In this document: piece after piece, positions 63,927-64,000 of the stretch
Numbering within the stretch: the first letter of the stretch is position 1
How the letters are laid out: the number at the start of each line of letters is the position of its first letter
Assembly: GCA_025359445.1 (NCBI GenBank)
Contig: JANYGB010000031.1
Coordinates: 1-64,000, forward strand
DNA from: Sphingomonadaceae bacterium
Lineage (GTDB): Bacteria > Pseudomonadota > Alphaproteobacteria > Sphingomonadales > Sphingomonadaceae
Direction: 5' to 3'
DNA: 64,000 nucleotides
Notes under the pieces: model-generated
Seen by the model: the letters and a program-made list of their open reading frames with translations, nothing else
What the model was told of the DNA's origin: nothing
Database searches by the model: none
Translations under genes and position numbers: made by a program

Positions 63927-64000
63927 ATGACCAGCCGCAAACCCATTCGCAAAGCTGTCTTTCCCGTCGCCGGGATGGGCACGCGGTTCCTTCCTGCGAC
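63927..64000 (+). CDS. galU: UTP-glucose-1-phosphate uridylyltransferase (partial, start only)
   Basis: Only about 25 codons are in the window, with the start MTSRKPIRKAVFPVAGMGTR and then FLPAT. The GMGTRFLPAT nucleotide-binding motif is the hallmark of GalU, which makes UDP-glucose from UTP and glucose-1-phosphate. UDP-glucose would serve EPS and LPS synthesis, in keeping with other genes here. The gene runs off the 3' end. Confidence 0.85.
   Translation, partial: MTSRKPIRKAVFPVAGMGTRFLPA

Overview
The window is GC-rich alphaproteobacterial chromosome, most likely from the order Sphingomonadales (Novosphingobium, Erythrobacter or Sphingomonas type). The evidence is gene content and order: lptB-rpoN, hisS-prfA-prmC followed by a DUF4167 gene, DUF3576-leuS-lptE-holA, murA next to galU, many overlapping ATGA or GTGA start/stop junctions, and short dispersed inverted repeats typical of that group. 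No rRNA, tRNA, CRISPR array, complete insertion sequence or prophage is visible.

Region by region. 0.2-6.6 kb is a lower-GC exopolysaccharide (EPS) block: an acyltransferase, an intact Wzc/GumC-type tyrosine autokinase, a Wza/GumB-type export lipoprotein, an intact initiating sugar transferase and a small membrane ORF. It is followed by about 650 bases with no gene. 7.3-9.9 kb (minus strand) is a compact set: gluQ, a twin-TM protein, a cobalamin adenosyltransferase and 3-hydroxybutyryl-CoA dehydrogenase. 10.2-13.2 kb holds an HNH endonuclease, a MerR-TipAS regulator and a POT transporter. 13.2-15.6 kb is rpoN and lptB, separated by a dispersed inverted repeat. 15.7-20.8 kb holds a membrane protein, pmbA, ppa, a DUF1345 protein and an M61 peptidase. 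21.0-28.6 kb is a housekeeping run on the plus strand: hisS, prfA, prmC, DUF4167, lnt, metK and a small protein. 28.6-35.1 kb holds a GST, a diiron ferritin-like protein next to a flavin monooxygenase, a two-subunit CoA-transferase, a HAD hydrolase, a UspA protein and an exported methyltransferase. 35.3-41.7 kb holds a CDC48-type AAA+ ATPase, an exported alpha/beta hydrolase with an EF-hand loop and an apparent frameshift, and polA. 42-48.4 kb holds an Ala-rich lipoprotein, a kinase-like/acyl-CoA dehydrogenase pair, a class A beta-lactamase-fold protein and Kup.

48.4-53.0 kb is a second EPS locus with three separate lesions: a frameshift in an unknown gene, an in-frame amber codon that divides a BY-kinase, and loss of the C-terminus of its sugar transferase. 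The paralogous locus at 1.5-6 kb is intact, so this looks like a redundant EPS locus in decay, unless the lesions are sequence errors. 53-57.7 kb is the holA-lptE-leuS-DUF3576 block. 57.9-64 kb holds an envelope protein, phaB, a LuxR-type HTH fused to a membrane anchor and a DUF4019-like domain, an RHH protein, a glycine-zipper/TonB pair, a small membrane protein, murA and the first codons of galU.

How the genes work together. EPS polymerisation and export, LPS transport (lptB, lptE), peptidoglycan synthesis (murA), lipoprotein maturation (lnt) and nucleotide-sugar supply (galU) give the window a strong cell-envelope theme. The rest is translation and replication housekeeping plus acyl-CoA and hydroxybutyrate metabolism. 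I did not find a clearly new multi-gene defence or mobile system. The strongest unusual signals are the decayed EPS locus, the diiron/flavin gene pair, the class A-like hydrolase with no Glu166 equivalent, the hydrolase frameshift with its EF-hand, and the 9+4+9 palindrome ahead of metK.
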